Of a stretch of 64,000 nt of DNA, positions 43,336-51,667 are shown piece by piece. This DNA is from CAVUAT01 sp963848045 (GTDB lineage Bacteria; Actinomycetota; Thermoleophilia; Solirubrobacterales; 70-9). Location: positions 372,001 to 436,000 of the forward strand of contig CAWKCC010000001.1 of NCBI GenBank assembly GCA_963848045.1. Reading direction: 5' to 3'. The notes beneath the pieces were generated by a model. It ran no database searches, was not told the origin of the DNA, and was given only the letters and a program-made list of their open reading frames with translations. The position numbers were made by a program, and so were the translations under genes. Within the stretch, counting starts at the first letter, position 1. Each line of letters opens with the position of its first letter.

Positions 43336-44175
43336 GTGAGGATCTCTCGTGGATCGCGGTGGGCGCTACGGGCCGGCGTCGGCCTGACCCTGGCCTTCAT
43401 CTACATCCCGCTGGCGATCATCGTGCTTTACGCCTTCAACGAGTCGCGCCTGCTGCAGTGGCCACCGCCGGGCCTGACCCTGGAGTGGTTCGGAAAGGCG
43501 TTCGAGAACGACGGAGCCCGCAGTGCTCTGTGGACCTCGTTCAAGGTCGGCCTGCTCGCCACCGGGGTCGCGATGACGCTGGGGACGCTCGGCTCGCTGG
43601 CGGTCTCGCGCCACCGCTTCTTCGGGCGCGAGACGATCTCCTTCTTGGTGATCCTGCCGATCGCGCTGCCGGGGATCGTCACCGGCATGGCGCTGAATGC
43701 AACCTTCACCGAGGTGGCGGGCATCAACCTCGGCCTGTTCACGATCGTGACCGCGCACGCCACCTTCTGCATCGTCGTCGTCTACAACAACGTGATCGCG
43801 CGCCTTCGCCGGGTCTCGACCTCGTTCGAGGAGGCCTCGGCCGACCTCGGGGCCGACACGTGGCAGACCTTCCGCCTCGTCACCTTCCCCAACATACGAA
43901 CCGCGCTGGTCGCCGGCGCCCTGCTGGCCTTCGCGCTCTCCTTCGACGAGATCATCGTCACCACTTTCACCGCCGGGTCTGACCAGACGCTGCCGATCTG
44001 GATCTTCTCAAACCTCTCGCGTCCCAACCAGCTGCCGATCGTGAACGTGGTCGCGGTGCTCGTGATCCTGATCTCGGCGATCCCCGTCTACTTTGCGCAC
44101 CGCCTGACCCAGGACGAGAGCGTCACAGGCTCGGCCGGCGGACCGATCATCGCCGAGGCGACGGCGGAGCCGTAG
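43336..44175 (+). CDS. potC: Polyamine ABC transporter permease PotC-type (system 1)
   Basis: 279 residues, six membrane segments. FIYIPLAIIVLYAFNESRL opens the first helix as in PotC; the EAA loop is EEASADLGADTWQTFRLVTFP (written here as the conserved core ADLGADTWQTF). GTG start 10 bases after potB. Its TAG stop ends at 44175 and the opposite system-2 ATPase gene ends at 44176, so two complete transporter operons meet without a single spare base. Confidence 0.9.
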   Translation: MRISRGSRWALRAGVGLTLAFIYIPLAIIVLYAFNESRLLQWPPPGLTLEWFGKAFENDGARSALWTSFKVGLLATGVAMTLGTLGSLAVSRHRFFGRETISFLVILPIALPGIVTGMALNATFTEVAGINLGLFTIVTAHATFCIVVVYNNVIARLRRVSTSFEEASADLGADTWQTFRLVTFPNIRTALVAGALLAFALSFDEIIVTTFTAGSDQTLPIWIFSNLSRPNQLPIVNVVAVLVILISAIPVYFAHRLTQDESVTGSAGGPIIAEATAEP

Positions 44176-45240
44176 CTAGCGCAGCACCAGGCAGTGGTCG
44201 GCGTGCCAGCCGACCTTGACCCTGGTACCCGGTTCGCGGCGGTCGTCGCTGCTGGCCCGGTAGGTGTTCTGCTCGAGGGCCACGAGCCGGGCCCCATCGC
44301 CGAGGGCGACGGTCACCTGCGTATTGACGCCCTGATAGACGCGCTGCTCGACCGTTCCGTCGATGCTGATCATGCCCTCCTCCAGGTCGTCGAGGGCGAT
44401 CTTCTCCGGCCGGACAGAGAGGCGCACGGTCTCGCCGCGGCCGATGTCCTCGGGGAGCGGGGCCTTGACCCTCTGCCCGCTCGCGAGCTTCACCGTGTCC
44501 TTGTCCTCGGCCACGCCCTCCATCAGGTTGGAGACGCCGATGAAACCGGCCACGAAGGCCTCGCCGGGCCGCTCGTAAACGTCCTCCGGGACACCGCTCT
44601 GGATCACCCTTCCCTCGCTCATCACGGCGATCCGGTCCGACATCGCCAGCGCCTCCTCCTGATCATGGGTGACGTAGACGAACGTGATCCCGATCTCGCG
44701 CTGGATCTCCTTCAGCTCCACCTGCATCTGGCGACGCAGCTTCAGGTCCAGGGCGCCCAGCGGCTCGTCCAACAGCAACACCGCGGGGCGGTTGACCACG
44801 GCTCGTGCCAGCGCCACGCGCTGTTGCTGGCCTCCGGAGAGCTCGGCGGCGCGGGCGTCGGCGCGCTGGCCGAGATTGACCAGATCCAGCGCCTCCCCTA
44901 CGCGCCGCTCGATCTCGTCAGAGGGCACCTTCTTGCGCTTCAGCCCGAAGGCGACGTTGTCCTTGACGTTCAGGTGCTCGAAGAGCGCGTAGCTCTGGAA
45001 CACGGTGTTGACGTTGCGGTGGTAGGGCGGCACGTCCTCGACGGGCTCACCCTCGAGCAGAATCCGGCCCTCGTTGGGTTGCTCGAAGCCGGCGATCATT
45101 CGCAGCGTGGTCGTCTTCCCGCACCCCGACGGCCCCAGCAGCGAGAAGAACTCCCCGGTCTTGATCTCGAGGGAGACGTCGTCCACGGCAGCCACCTCGC
45201 CAAAGCGCTTGGTGACGCCCTCGAGTTGGATCGCGTGCAT
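44176..45240 (-). CDS. potA: Polyamine ABC transporter ATP-binding protein (system 2)
   Basis: 354 residues: Walker A GPSGCGKTT, signature LSGGQQQRVALAR, Walker B LLLDEPLGALD, H-loop YVTHDQEEALA, and a TOBE domain with VRLSVRPEKIAL. ATG at 45240, two bases after the PotC-type gene. Last gene of a minus-strand D-B-C-A operon, the reverse gene order to system 1. It has an ordinary start unlike the system-1 ATPase. Confidence 0.92.
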   Translation of the reverse strand: MHAIQLEGVTKRFGEVAAVDDVSLEIKTGEFFSLLGPSGCGKTTTLRMIAGFEQPNEGRILLEGEPVEDVPPYHRNVNTVFQSYALFEHLNVKDNVAFGLKRKKVPSDEIERRVGEALDLVNLGQRADARAAELSGGQQQRVALARAVVNRPAVLLLDEPLGALDLKLRRQMQVELKEIQREIGITFVYVTHDQEEALAMSDRIAVMSEGRVIQSGVPEDVYERPGEAFVAGFIGVSNLMEGVAEDKDTVKLASGQRVKAPLPEDIGRGETVRLSVRPEKIALDDLEEGMISIDGTVEQRVYQGVNTQVTVALGDGARLVALEQNTYRASSDDRREPGTRVKVGWHADHCLVLR

Positions 45241-45242
45241 CC

Positions 45243-46073
45243 TCAGCCCCCCTCGGCGCCGGCCAGCACCTTCACGGCGCTCTCGCGCCGCCCGAACAGC
45301 CGCGGGACAAGCACGGCAAGACCGATTGTGGAGAGCGTGACGACCATCATCACCGTTCCGATCGCGTTGATGGTGGGAGAGACCCCGAAGCGAATCGCCG
45401 ACCAGACCCGCACCGGCAGCGGCTGCACGTCGTCGCCGGTGGTGAAGTAGGAGAGCACGAAGTCATCGAAGGAGAGCGCGAAGACGAGCAGACCCGCCGC
45501 GACGATCGCGGGCCACAGCGCCGGCACCAGCACCAGCCGAACCGACTGCCAGCGCGTTGCGCCGAGGTCCATGGCCGCCTCCTCGGTCTCCTCACCCATG
45601 GTGGCGAGGCGCCCCCGTACCACGATCGCGACGTAGGAGATGGAGAAGGTGATGTGGGCGAGCACGACGGTGAAGATCGAGAGGGTGACGCCGAGCTGCC
45701 AGAAGATCAGCAGCGCGGAGATCCCCGCGACGATCTCGGGCGTGACCAGCGGGATCAGCATCAGGATGTTGAGGCCGGGGCTCCAGCGAACGCGCGAGCG
45801 CACCAGGCCGACGGCCAGCATCGTCCCGAGCACGGTTGCGACCAGCATCGTCGCAGCCGCGATCTCAAGCGAGGCGAACAACGACGCGCGCAGGACCTCA
45901 TCGTTGAAGAAGGTCTCATACCAGCGAAAAGAGAGCCCATCGAACGCCGTCAGCGACTTCTGCGAGTTGAAGGAGAACAGCACCACGATCACGATCGGAG
46001 CGAACAGGAACAGGTAGACGAGAGCGGCGAAGACCCGCAGGAAACGCGGTTTGTCGAAAGCGCCGGCGCTCAT
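45243..46073 (-). CDS. potC: Polyamine ABC transporter permease PotC-type (system 2)
   Basis: 276 residues, six membrane segments; FLFAPIVIVVLFSFNSQKS opens the first helix and the EAA loop core is AAMDLGATRWQSVRLVLVP. ATG at 46073 shares four bases with the upstream permease stop (ATGA). Confidence 0.9.
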   Translation of the reverse strand: MSAGAFDKPRFLRVFAALVYLFLFAPIVIVVLFSFNSQKSLTAFDGLSFRWYETFFNDEVLRASLFASLEIAAATMLVATVLGTMLAVGLVRSRVRWSPGLNILMLIPLVTPEIVAGISALLIFWQLGVTLSIFTVVLAHITFSISYVAIVVRGRLATMGEETEEAAMDLGATRWQSVRLVLVPALWPAIVAAGLLVFALSFDDFVLSYFTTGDDVQPLPVRVWSAIRFGVSPTINAIGTVMMVVTLSTIGLAVLVPRLFGRRESAVKVLAGAEGG

Positions 46074-46930
46074 ACGGCCGACCGGGCCTCACGCGCGCCG
46101 GCGCGCAGGTATCCGATCATCCAGACGGATAGGAAGATCATCATGATCACCGTCAGCGCCGCGCCGAAGGGCCAGTTGTTGGCCGTGAAGAACTGGTCCT
46201 GGATCAGGTTGCCGACCATGAAGGTATCGGGGCCGCCTAGGAGCTGGGCGGAGACGAAGTCGCCGACCGACGGCAGGAAGACCAGCACCGAGCCCGCCAT
46301 GATCCCGTACTTGGTCTGGGGCAGCGTCACGTGCAGAAACGTTCGAGAGGGCGATCCGTACAGGTCCTTGCCCGCCTCGATCACCGCCGGGTCCATCCGC
46401 TCCAGCGAGGCGAAGACCGGCAGGATCATGAAGACGAGATAGCCGTAGACGAGGCCGCCGATCACCGCCCAGGGCGTGTTGATCATCTGGACCCCCTGCT
46501 CGCTGATCCCCACGTCGGCCAGGAAGCCGTTGACCAATCCCTCGTCAGCGAGCAGCGCCACCCAGGCGTAGGTGCGCACGAGGTAGTTGACGAAGAACGG
46601 CAACACCAGCAGCCCGATCAGCAGGTACTTGAACCGACCCCCGAAGCGAGCGATGTAGTAGGCGACCGGGTAGCCGATCGCGAGGCAGAGCGCCGTCGTC
46701 CCCAGCGCGTAGGTGACGGAGCGCAGCAGCGAGGGCAGGTAGATCGGATCGAAAGCGTCGGCGTAGTTCTCGAGGGCTCCCTCTGCGAAAGGGGATGCGT
46801 AGGTGGCGCGGCCGAACTCGTCCACGTAGCCGACCGACAGCGCCAACACCAGCGCAAGCGGCAGCGCGAACAGCGCCAGCAGCCAGAGCCCGGGCGGGAC
46901 CAGGAAGCGGGTCCAGAACCCCCCCGCCAT
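46070..46930 (-). CDS. potB: Polyamine ABC transporter permease PotB-type (system 2)
   Basis: 286 residues, six membrane segments, with a large periplasmic loop after the first helix and the EAA loop core AGKDLYGSPSRTFLHVTLP. The DLYGS sequence replaces the usual DLGA, a form common in PotB/PotH. ATG at 46930, two bases after the binding-protein stop. Confidence 0.9.
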   Translation of the reverse strand: MAGGFWTRFLVPPGLWLLALFALPLALVLALSVGYVDEFGRATYASPFAEGALENYADAFDPIYLPSLLRSVTYALGTTALCLAIGYPVAYYIARFGGRFKYLLIGLLVLPFFVNYLVRTYAWVALLADEGLVNGFLADVGISEQGVQMINTPWAVIGGLVYGYLVFMILPVFASLERMDPAVIEAGKDLYGSPSRTFLHVTLPQTKYGIMAGSVLVFLPSVGDFVSAQLLGGPDTFMVGNLIQDQFFTANNWPFGAALTVIMMIFLSVWMIGYLRAGAREARSAV

Positions 46931-46932
46931 TC

Positions 46933-48045
46933 CTACGAGGCTTTCACCTCGGTGAAGGTATCGGCCCAGAGCCGGCGGCCCTCGGGAGTCTGGAACTGGA
47001 ACTCAAGGCGCCGGTTCTCGAGCTGAGAGAGGTCGACGTTGATCGAGGGCTCCGTCTTGACGAGCTTGGCGAATTCCTCCTCGCCGCCCTCGCAAGGCTG
47101 GGGGTAGCCGTGCCAGGCGACGTTCCGGGCTGCGTTCTCGGGTTGCAGGATCCAGTTCATGAAGAGCAGCGCGGTGCCGGGTGAGCGGGCGTTGTTCGGG
47201 ATCGCCATCGTGTCGCTGCCGATCGGCACCCCCTCCGAGCAGGTCTCGTACCTGAAGTCCTCGGGATTGTCGACCTGGTTGCGGACGCTGACGACGTCGC
47301 CGTTCCAGGCCTGATGGATGACCGCCGTTCCGGAGACCAGGTTCTGGGTGGAGTTGGTCGAGAAGCCGCGCGCGAACTGCTTCTGGTCGAGCAGCGTCTC
47401 CTTCGACATCTCCACCTGGTCGGGGTCCTCGGTGTTGAGCTCGAACCCGTTGAGGAGGTTGGCCTCACCGATCGCCTCCTGGAAGTCGTCGAGGATGAAC
47501 ATCCGACCCTCGCCGTCAGGGTTCTTGAGGTCGTTCCAGGAGCCGGTCATGCCCTTGACCTCGTCATCGCGCCAGCAGATTCCCGTCGAGTAGTAGGTGT
47601 AGGGCAGCGAGTGATTGGAATCCTCGTCGTACCAGGGACTGTCGTAGAAGGGCTCGATTCCCTTCGTGTTGCTGAGCGACTCGCGGTCGAAGGTCGCCAG
47701 CAGGCCCTCGTTGCTCATTCGCTGGACGTACTCCCCGCTGGGGAAGATCAGGTCGTAGGGCCCGCCGCCCTGTCGCATCTTGACCAGCATCGCCTCGAGG
47801 TTGTCGAAGTTGACCTCCTTGACCTTGACGCCGTACTTCTCGCCGAACTCCTTCTGCAGGGCGGGGTCCATGTACTCGGCCCAGTTGAAGATCAGCAGGT
47901 CGCCGTCGATCTCGGGCTTGACGAACTTGGCTTGGCCGCCTGTGTCGTTGCCGCCGCAGGCCGAGAGGCCGTAGGCCGCGAGCGCGGCTCCCGCGCCGGC
48001 CTGCAGCACCTGCCGGCGATTCAGTTCCCGATCGAAGATGCTCAC
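46933..48045 (-). CDS. potD: Polyamine-type ABC substrate-binding protein with Tat-like lipoprotein signal (system 2)
   Basis: 370 residues. N-terminus has NRRQVLQAGAGAALAAYG and lipobox LSAC, consistent with Tat export and lipidation, unlike the system-1 protein, which has an ordinary Sec-type signal. The body follows PotD: DLLIFNWAEYMDP, KEVNFDNLEAMLVKMRQGG and LPYTYYSTGICWR. GTG start at 48045 with AAGGAGG upstream. A strong promoter (TTGACA-17-TAGGTT) lies about 45 bases upstream within the end of the TetR gene. Confidence 0.9.
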   Translation of the reverse strand: MSIFDRELNRRQVLQAGAGAALAAYGLSACGGNDTGGQAKFVKPEIDGDLLIFNWAEYMDPALQKEFGEKYGVKVKEVNFDNLEAMLVKMRQGGGPYDLIFPSGEYVQRMSNEGLLATFDRESLSNTKGIEPFYDSPWYDEDSNHSLPYTYYSTGICWRDDEVKGMTGSWNDLKNPDGEGRMFILDDFQEAIGEANLLNGFELNTEDPDQVEMSKETLLDQKQFARGFSTNSTQNLVSGTAVIHQAWNGDVVSVRNQVDNPEDFRYETCSEGVPIGSDTMAIPNNARSPGTALLFMNWILQPENAARNVAWHGYPQPCEGGEEEFAKLVKTEPSINVDLSQLENRRLEFQFQTPEGRRLWADTFTEVKAS

Positions 48046-48085
48046 CCAAGCCTCCTTGCCCTAAGCGCCGAGATTGACCGGGATC

Positions 48086-48114
48086 AACCTATATGCGCAC
48101 GGAGCGGCTGTCAA
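48086..48114 (-). promoter_or_regulatory. Consensus promoter of the system-2 transporter operon
   Basis: On the minus strand TTGACA (48114-48109), 17-base spacer, TAGGTT (48091-48086). It overlaps the last codons of the TetR gene, so the transporter can be expressed apart from the Rieske-TetR transcript. A TTGA-N6-TCAA dyad lies in the early leader. Confidence 0.6.
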
Positions 48115-48715
48115 CGAGGCGCTCGGCGTCGACGCCAAGCTCGCGCCCCAGGAGCCCGGCGATCTCCTCCTGGCCGTGGCCGAGGTCCATCCCCGGATCG
48201 CGAATCAGGATTCGCAGGCCGATCCCGTCGAACAGGGCCATCGCGTGGTCCGCCACCCGCTCGGGGTCATCGCAGGCGAACTCGCCGCGCTCGACGCCCG
48301 TGGCGATGATCTCGGCGAGCCAGTCGCGGTAGCGCTGATAGAGACGGGCGGCCACCGGGCGCAGCTCGGGGTCGCGCGCCGCTCGCAGCCACAGCTCCAC
48401 CCACAGCAGCCACTCATGCTCGGCGGGGCCGGTCTCAGGGAGGCACTGCCTGATGGCGGCGGCGAGGGCCGCCGTCGCGGTGTCATTCGCGGGCTCCTCG
48501 TCGCGGTCGAAGCGGTCGGCCGCGGCGAGCTCGAAGGCGTGGAGCAGAGCGTCGGTGAGCAGCTCCTCGCGGGTCGAGAAGTAATGGTGGACCAGCGCGG
48601 TCGACGCCCGGGCCCGAGTGGCGACCCGTGCGATCCGGACCCCATCGATCCCGTCTTCGGCGATCAACTCGCAGGCGGCTTCGAGGATTCGCTCCCGCGT
48701 CTGCTCGGCGCTCAT
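48089..48715 (-). CDS. TetR-family transcriptional regulator
   Basis: 208 residues. Helix-turn-helix at about 10-55 (RERILEAACELIAEDGIDGV and STALVHHYFSTREELL), then a helical ligand domain of the BetI/AcrR kind (LLWVELWLRAARDPELRPV). Start ATG 48715, 17 bases after the Rieske gene, so it is cotranscribed with it. It is the natural candidate to bind the palindrome at 49926-49947 in the divergent promoter and thus control the Rieske gene, itself and the opposite amine operon. Confidence 0.88.
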   Translation of the reverse strand: MSAEQTRERILEAACELIAEDGIDGVRIARVATRARASTALVHHYFSTREELLTDALLHAFELAAADRFDRDEEPANDTATAALAAAIRQCLPETGPAEHEWLLWVELWLRAARDPELRPVAARLYQRYRDWLAEIIATGVERGEFACDDPERVADHAMALFDGIGLRILIRDPGMDLGHGQEEIAGLLGRELGVDAERLVDSRSVRI

Positions 48716-48732
48716 CGCTGCCGCGCCCGAAC

Positions 48733-49887
48733 CTAGCTCGACGCGACGTCTGACCGGATGCGGCCGGCGAACCAGGAGACCGCGGCCTCGCGAGCCGACA
48801 GCGGCCCCGGCGAGTAGCCGCTGGTGCGGATCCCCGTCTGCACCGCGCTGACCAGGTCGACGTCCTCCTCCAGGACCTCGGTGTTGAAGCGCTGGTTGAT
48901 GCGCTGGGCCAGGCGGGTCAGGGGCCCTGGGCCCCGATGGCGGAAACAGGCCCAGCGGTCCACGGTCGCGGTGGGCCCGTCGGGGCGGATCTGCCAGACG
49001 TTGACCTGGTCGGGGTAGAGGTCGATCGCGGTGTTGGGGTAGATCAGGATGTAGCGCCAGATCGTGCGGTCGGCCTCCTCCAGGCCCGGCATCGGGCGCA
49101 CCAGCCGCTGGTAGAGGCGCTCCATGCGGTTCGAGGACGGCGACTGGCGCAGCGGAGCGTCGAACCAGGCCCAGCCGTCATGCAACTCGGCCTCATAGCG
49201 CTGGTAGTCGTAGAGCCGCATCAGGCCGGGATGGGCGATCGGCACGTGGTAGCCCTCGAGGTAGTTCTCGACCACGATCTTCCAGTTGGCCGGCTGACCC
49301 CCGTCCACTCCCTTGACGCCGAAGCCGACCAGCTCCGGGATCCGGTATCGCTCCAGCCGCTCGCCGAGCCCGGCGGTCACCTCCGCCAGCGCCGGGGCAT
49401 CGGCATCGAGGTTGACGAAGAGGAAGCCGGCCAGCTCCTCGACCCGGGCGGGCATCAGGCCCAGGGCCGCCTTGTCGAGCTCGGCGTAGGCGCGGTGCTC
49501 AGGGACCCCGAGCAGCCGGCCGTCGGTGGAGTCGTAGGTCCAGCCGTGGTAGCGGCAGCGGATCGCGCGCTTGCAGGTGCCGGCGCCCGTGAGCAGCTCC
49601 GAGCCGCGGTGGCGGCAGACGTTGCGGTAGGCGCGCAGGTCACCGTCCTCGGTCCTGACCACGAGCACGGGCTGGTCGCCGGCGAAGGTCGTGATGTAGG
49701 TGTTTGGGCCCGGCAGCTCCCCGACGTGGCCGGCGTACTGCCAGCTTCGGGCGAAGACCGTCTCCATTTCGCGCCGCAGGGCCGCCTCGCCCAGGTAGTA
49801 GCTGGGATCGAGCGCCCGGCCGGTCGCGGCGGGCGCGGGGCCGTTCCCGGGGTCAGCGAAGCGGGTCTCGGTCGTGGTCTCGCTCAC
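48733..49887 (-). CDS. Rieske non-haem iron oxygenase, alpha subunit
   Basis: 384 residues. Rieske 2Fe-2S site Cys91/His93 (CRHRGSEL) and Cys111/His114 (CRYHGWTY); mononuclear iron site in ENYLEGYHVPIAHPGL with a late Asp. The compact length and single-component look resemble choline, betaine or carnitine oxygenases. No reductase gene is adjacent, so electrons must come from elsewhere. GTG start at 49887 with AAGGAG upstream fits; an in-frame extension to 50148 runs through the operator and is rejected. It lies among amine genes, which suggests an N-methyl or quaternary amine substrate, but that is inference. Confidence 0.88.
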   Translation of the reverse strand: MSETTTETRFADPGNGPAPAATGRALDPSYYLGEAALRREMETVFARSWQYAGHVGELPGPNTYITTFAGDQPVLVVRTEDGDLRAYRNVCRHRGSELLTGAGTCKRAIRCRYHGWTYDSTDGRLLGVPEHRAYAELDKAALGLMPARVEELAGFLFVNLDADAPALAEVTAGLGERLERYRIPELVGFGVKGVDGGQPANWKIVVENYLEGYHVPIAHPGLMRLYDYQRYEAELHDGWAWFDAPLRQSPSSNRMERLYQRLVRPMPGLEEADRTIWRYILIYPNTAIDLYPDQVNVWQIRPDGPTATVDRWACFRHRGPGPLTRLAQRINQRFNTEVLEEDVDLVSAVQTGIRTSGYSPGPLSAREAAVSWFAGRIRSDVASS

Positions 49888-49925
49888 GGCTGTCTCCTTG
49901 CGTCGGCGGGCTCGCGGTGAGCATT

Positions 49926-49947
49926 GTATTGACTTTGTAGTCAATAC
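49926..49947. promoter_or_regulatory. Perfect palindromic operator between divergent amine genes
   Basis: GTATTGAC, six bases, GTCAATAC: eight-base arms without mismatch. It lies 38 bases upstream of the Rieske start and overlaps the region where the -35 box of the opposite promoter would be; on the minus strand it sits in the spacer before TACAAT. Suited to a dimeric repressor such as the TetR protein encoded at 48089-48715. Confidence 0.8.
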
Positions 49948-49959
49948 GCATAAGTCTGC

Positions 49960-49965
49960 TACGGT
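49960..49965 (+). promoter_or_regulatory. Leaderless -10 element before the 28-codon leader
   Basis: TACGGT is followed by seven bases and ATG 49973. Its -35 position falls on the right half of the palindrome. Confidence 0.5.
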
Positions 49966-49972
49966 GCCCGCC

Positions 49973-50059
49973 ATGTCGAGCCAGCGGCACAGCCGCGGGC
50001 ACCGGGGCGGCTGCCCGCAGCCGCCATTGATGTCGGGCGGCGCGGTCCGATGCGTCTGA
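49973..50059 (+). CDS. Leaderless 28-residue leader peptide
   Basis: ATG 49973 opens a 28-codon frame ending at TGA 50057-50059, which overlaps the ATG of the next gene (TGATG). The peptide is rich in His, Arg and Gly and contains CPQPP, which could slow ribosomes. The TACGGT box seven bases upstream supports translation of this frame. Possible roles are attenuation or simple translational coupling; it is too short for a family call. Confidence 0.45.
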   Translation: MSSQRHSRGHRGGCPQPPLMSGGAVRCV

Positions 50060-50433
50060 TGCCGGCGAGGGATGCCTGGCTGTCGCTCACTCCTGAGCCG
50101 GAGCGCGATCTGCCGGCCGCCATCGCGACCCTGCGCGCGGGCGGCCACCCCGACCCCGCAGCGGTGGCTGAAGAGCGAGAGAGGGCCGAGCGGCTGGTGC
50201 TGCGAGGCAACCGCCGCAGTTGGGTCGCCTGGCTGCGTGAGGCGGTGGAGCTGGCCGACTCACGGCCACGCGGTGGCCCCGAGGTCACCGAAGCCCGTGA
50301 GCTGGTGCTCGATGTGATCAGCAACCACGACGCGCTCGAGCTGGGCCTTCCAGGCCGCCGCGCGCCTCGAAACGGGGCCGAAGGCGAGACCTTTGAGCGG
50401 ATCAGAACCAGGAACGAGAAAGGAACGACATGA
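50059..50433 (+). CDS. Hypothetical protein in the amine operon
   Basis: 124 residues from ATG 50059 (an ATG at 50050 adds three). Mostly helical and charged: ERDLPAAIATLRAGGHPDP, AEERERAERLVLRGNR, SWVAWLREAVELADSRPRGG. No cysteine, no membrane segment, no family I recognise. Its start overlaps the leader stop and its stop overlaps the acyl-CoA dehydrogenase start (ATGA), so it is firmly embedded in the operon and likely real. Confidence 0.6.
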   Translation: MPARDAWLSLTPEPERDLPAAIATLRAGGHPDPAAVAEERERAERLVLRGNRRSWVAWLREAVELADSRPRGGPEVTEARELVLDVISNHDALELGLPGRRAPRNGAEGETFERIRTRNEKGTT

Positions 50434-51632
50434 CCACCCCGATCACCGCCGAGCGATTGAGCCTGCCGCTCGTGTTGCCGCCCGAGACCGCCGAGCTGCA
50501 GGAGCGCGCCAGGCGCTTCGTGGACGAGGAGATCATCCCGCTCGAGCAGGAGGCCGAGCGCAACTACGGCCAGCTGCCGGCGGGGACGATCGGCCACATC
50601 AAGACGGCCGCCATCGACGCCGGTCTCAACGGGGGCCAGCACTCGACCGAGTACGGCGGCCAGGGATGGTCGCTGCTGGACTGGGTCGTGGTCGAAGAGC
50701 AGTACGGGCGCTCCACCAACGGCATCTACTGGCACGTCCCCAACGCCTACAACGTCTTTCACAACGCCAGCGAGGCGCAGGCCGAGAAGTACCTGCGGCC
50801 GTTGATCGCGGGCCGGATGAAGGACGCCTACGCGGTCACCGAGGCGGAGGCCGGCTCGGATCCCTCGCGCATCGAGGCCACCGCGGAGCGCACGGATTCA
50901 GGCTTTCGGATCAACGGTGAGAAGTGGTTCGTGACCTCGGGAGACATCGCCGACGTGCTGATCGTGATGGCCAACGTGATCGACGGCGATGAGAAGCTGC
51001 CGACCCTGTTCCTGATAGACGCCGACGCCGCCGGCGTGGAGATCGTGGACGAGCCGCAGTTCACCCACCACTACCCCGAGGGCCATCCGACGATCCGCTT
51101 CACCGACGTCGAGGTCGCCGAGGACGCGGTGGTCCAGGGAGTCGGCGAGGGTGAGGACATGCAGCGGGCCTGGTTCCTGGAAGAGCGCCTGGGCATAGCG
51201 GCCCGCGGCTGCGGCGCCATGTGGCGCCTGCTCGAGGAGTCCGTTGACTGGGCGACCAAGCGCGAGCAGGGCGGCAGCCGCATCTGGGACTACCAGGGTG
51301 TCAGCTTTCCGCTCGCCGACTCGGCCGCCGACGCCGCCGCCGGCCGGCTGCTGACCTACCAGGTGGCGGTATTGGCCGATGCGGGCGCCGACCTGAAGGT
51401 GGTGCACGCGAAGGCCTCGATGGCGAAGCTGTTCGTCAGCGAGGCGGCCTGCCGCTGCGCGGACCGGGCGGTGCAGGCGCTGGGCGGACGCGGCTACATG
51501 CGCCGCTACGCGCCCGAGCGCCTGTTGCGCGAGTTGCGGGTGGACAGGATCTGGGAGGGCACCAGCGAGATCCAGCGTCTGGTTGTTGCGCGCGGCCTCG
51601 AGCGCCGCGGTGTCGAGCGGATGCTGCACTAG
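50430..51632 (+). CDS. Acyl-CoA dehydrogenase
   Basis: 400 residues with all family parts: STEYGGQGWS, AVTEAEAGSDPSRIEATAE, WFVTSGD, and C-terminal QALGGRGYMRRYAPERLLRE and IWEGTSEIQRLVVARGL, the latter with the catalytic-type Glu. ATGA overlap with the preceding gene. It sits with an ADP-forming acyl-CoA ligase and an amine oxidase, suggesting that an acid made from an amine is activated and then desaturated, possibly like CaiA-type carnitine enzymes, although the specific substrate is not visible. Confidence 0.9.
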   Translation: MTTPITAERLSLPLVLPPETAELQERARRFVDEEIIPLEQEAERNYGQLPAGTIGHIKTAAIDAGLNGGQHSTEYGGQGWSLLDWVVVEEQYGRSTNGIYWHVPNAYNVFHNASEAQAEKYLRPLIAGRMKDAYAVTEAEAGSDPSRIEATAERTDSGFRINGEKWFVTSGDIADVLIVMANVIDGDEKLPTLFLIDADAAGVEIVDEPQFTHHYPEGHPTIRFTDVEVAEDAVVQGVGEGEDMQRAWFLEERLGIAARGCGAMWRLLEESVDWATKREQGGSRIWDYQGVSFPLADSAADAAAGRLLTYQVAVLADAGADLKVVHAKASMAKLFVSEAACRCADRAVQALGGRGYMRRYAPERLLRELRVDRIWEGTSEIQRLVVARGLERRGVERMLH

Positions 51633-51667
51633 GCGGAGCCGGCGGCCGGCGAGCCACCGACGCGACG

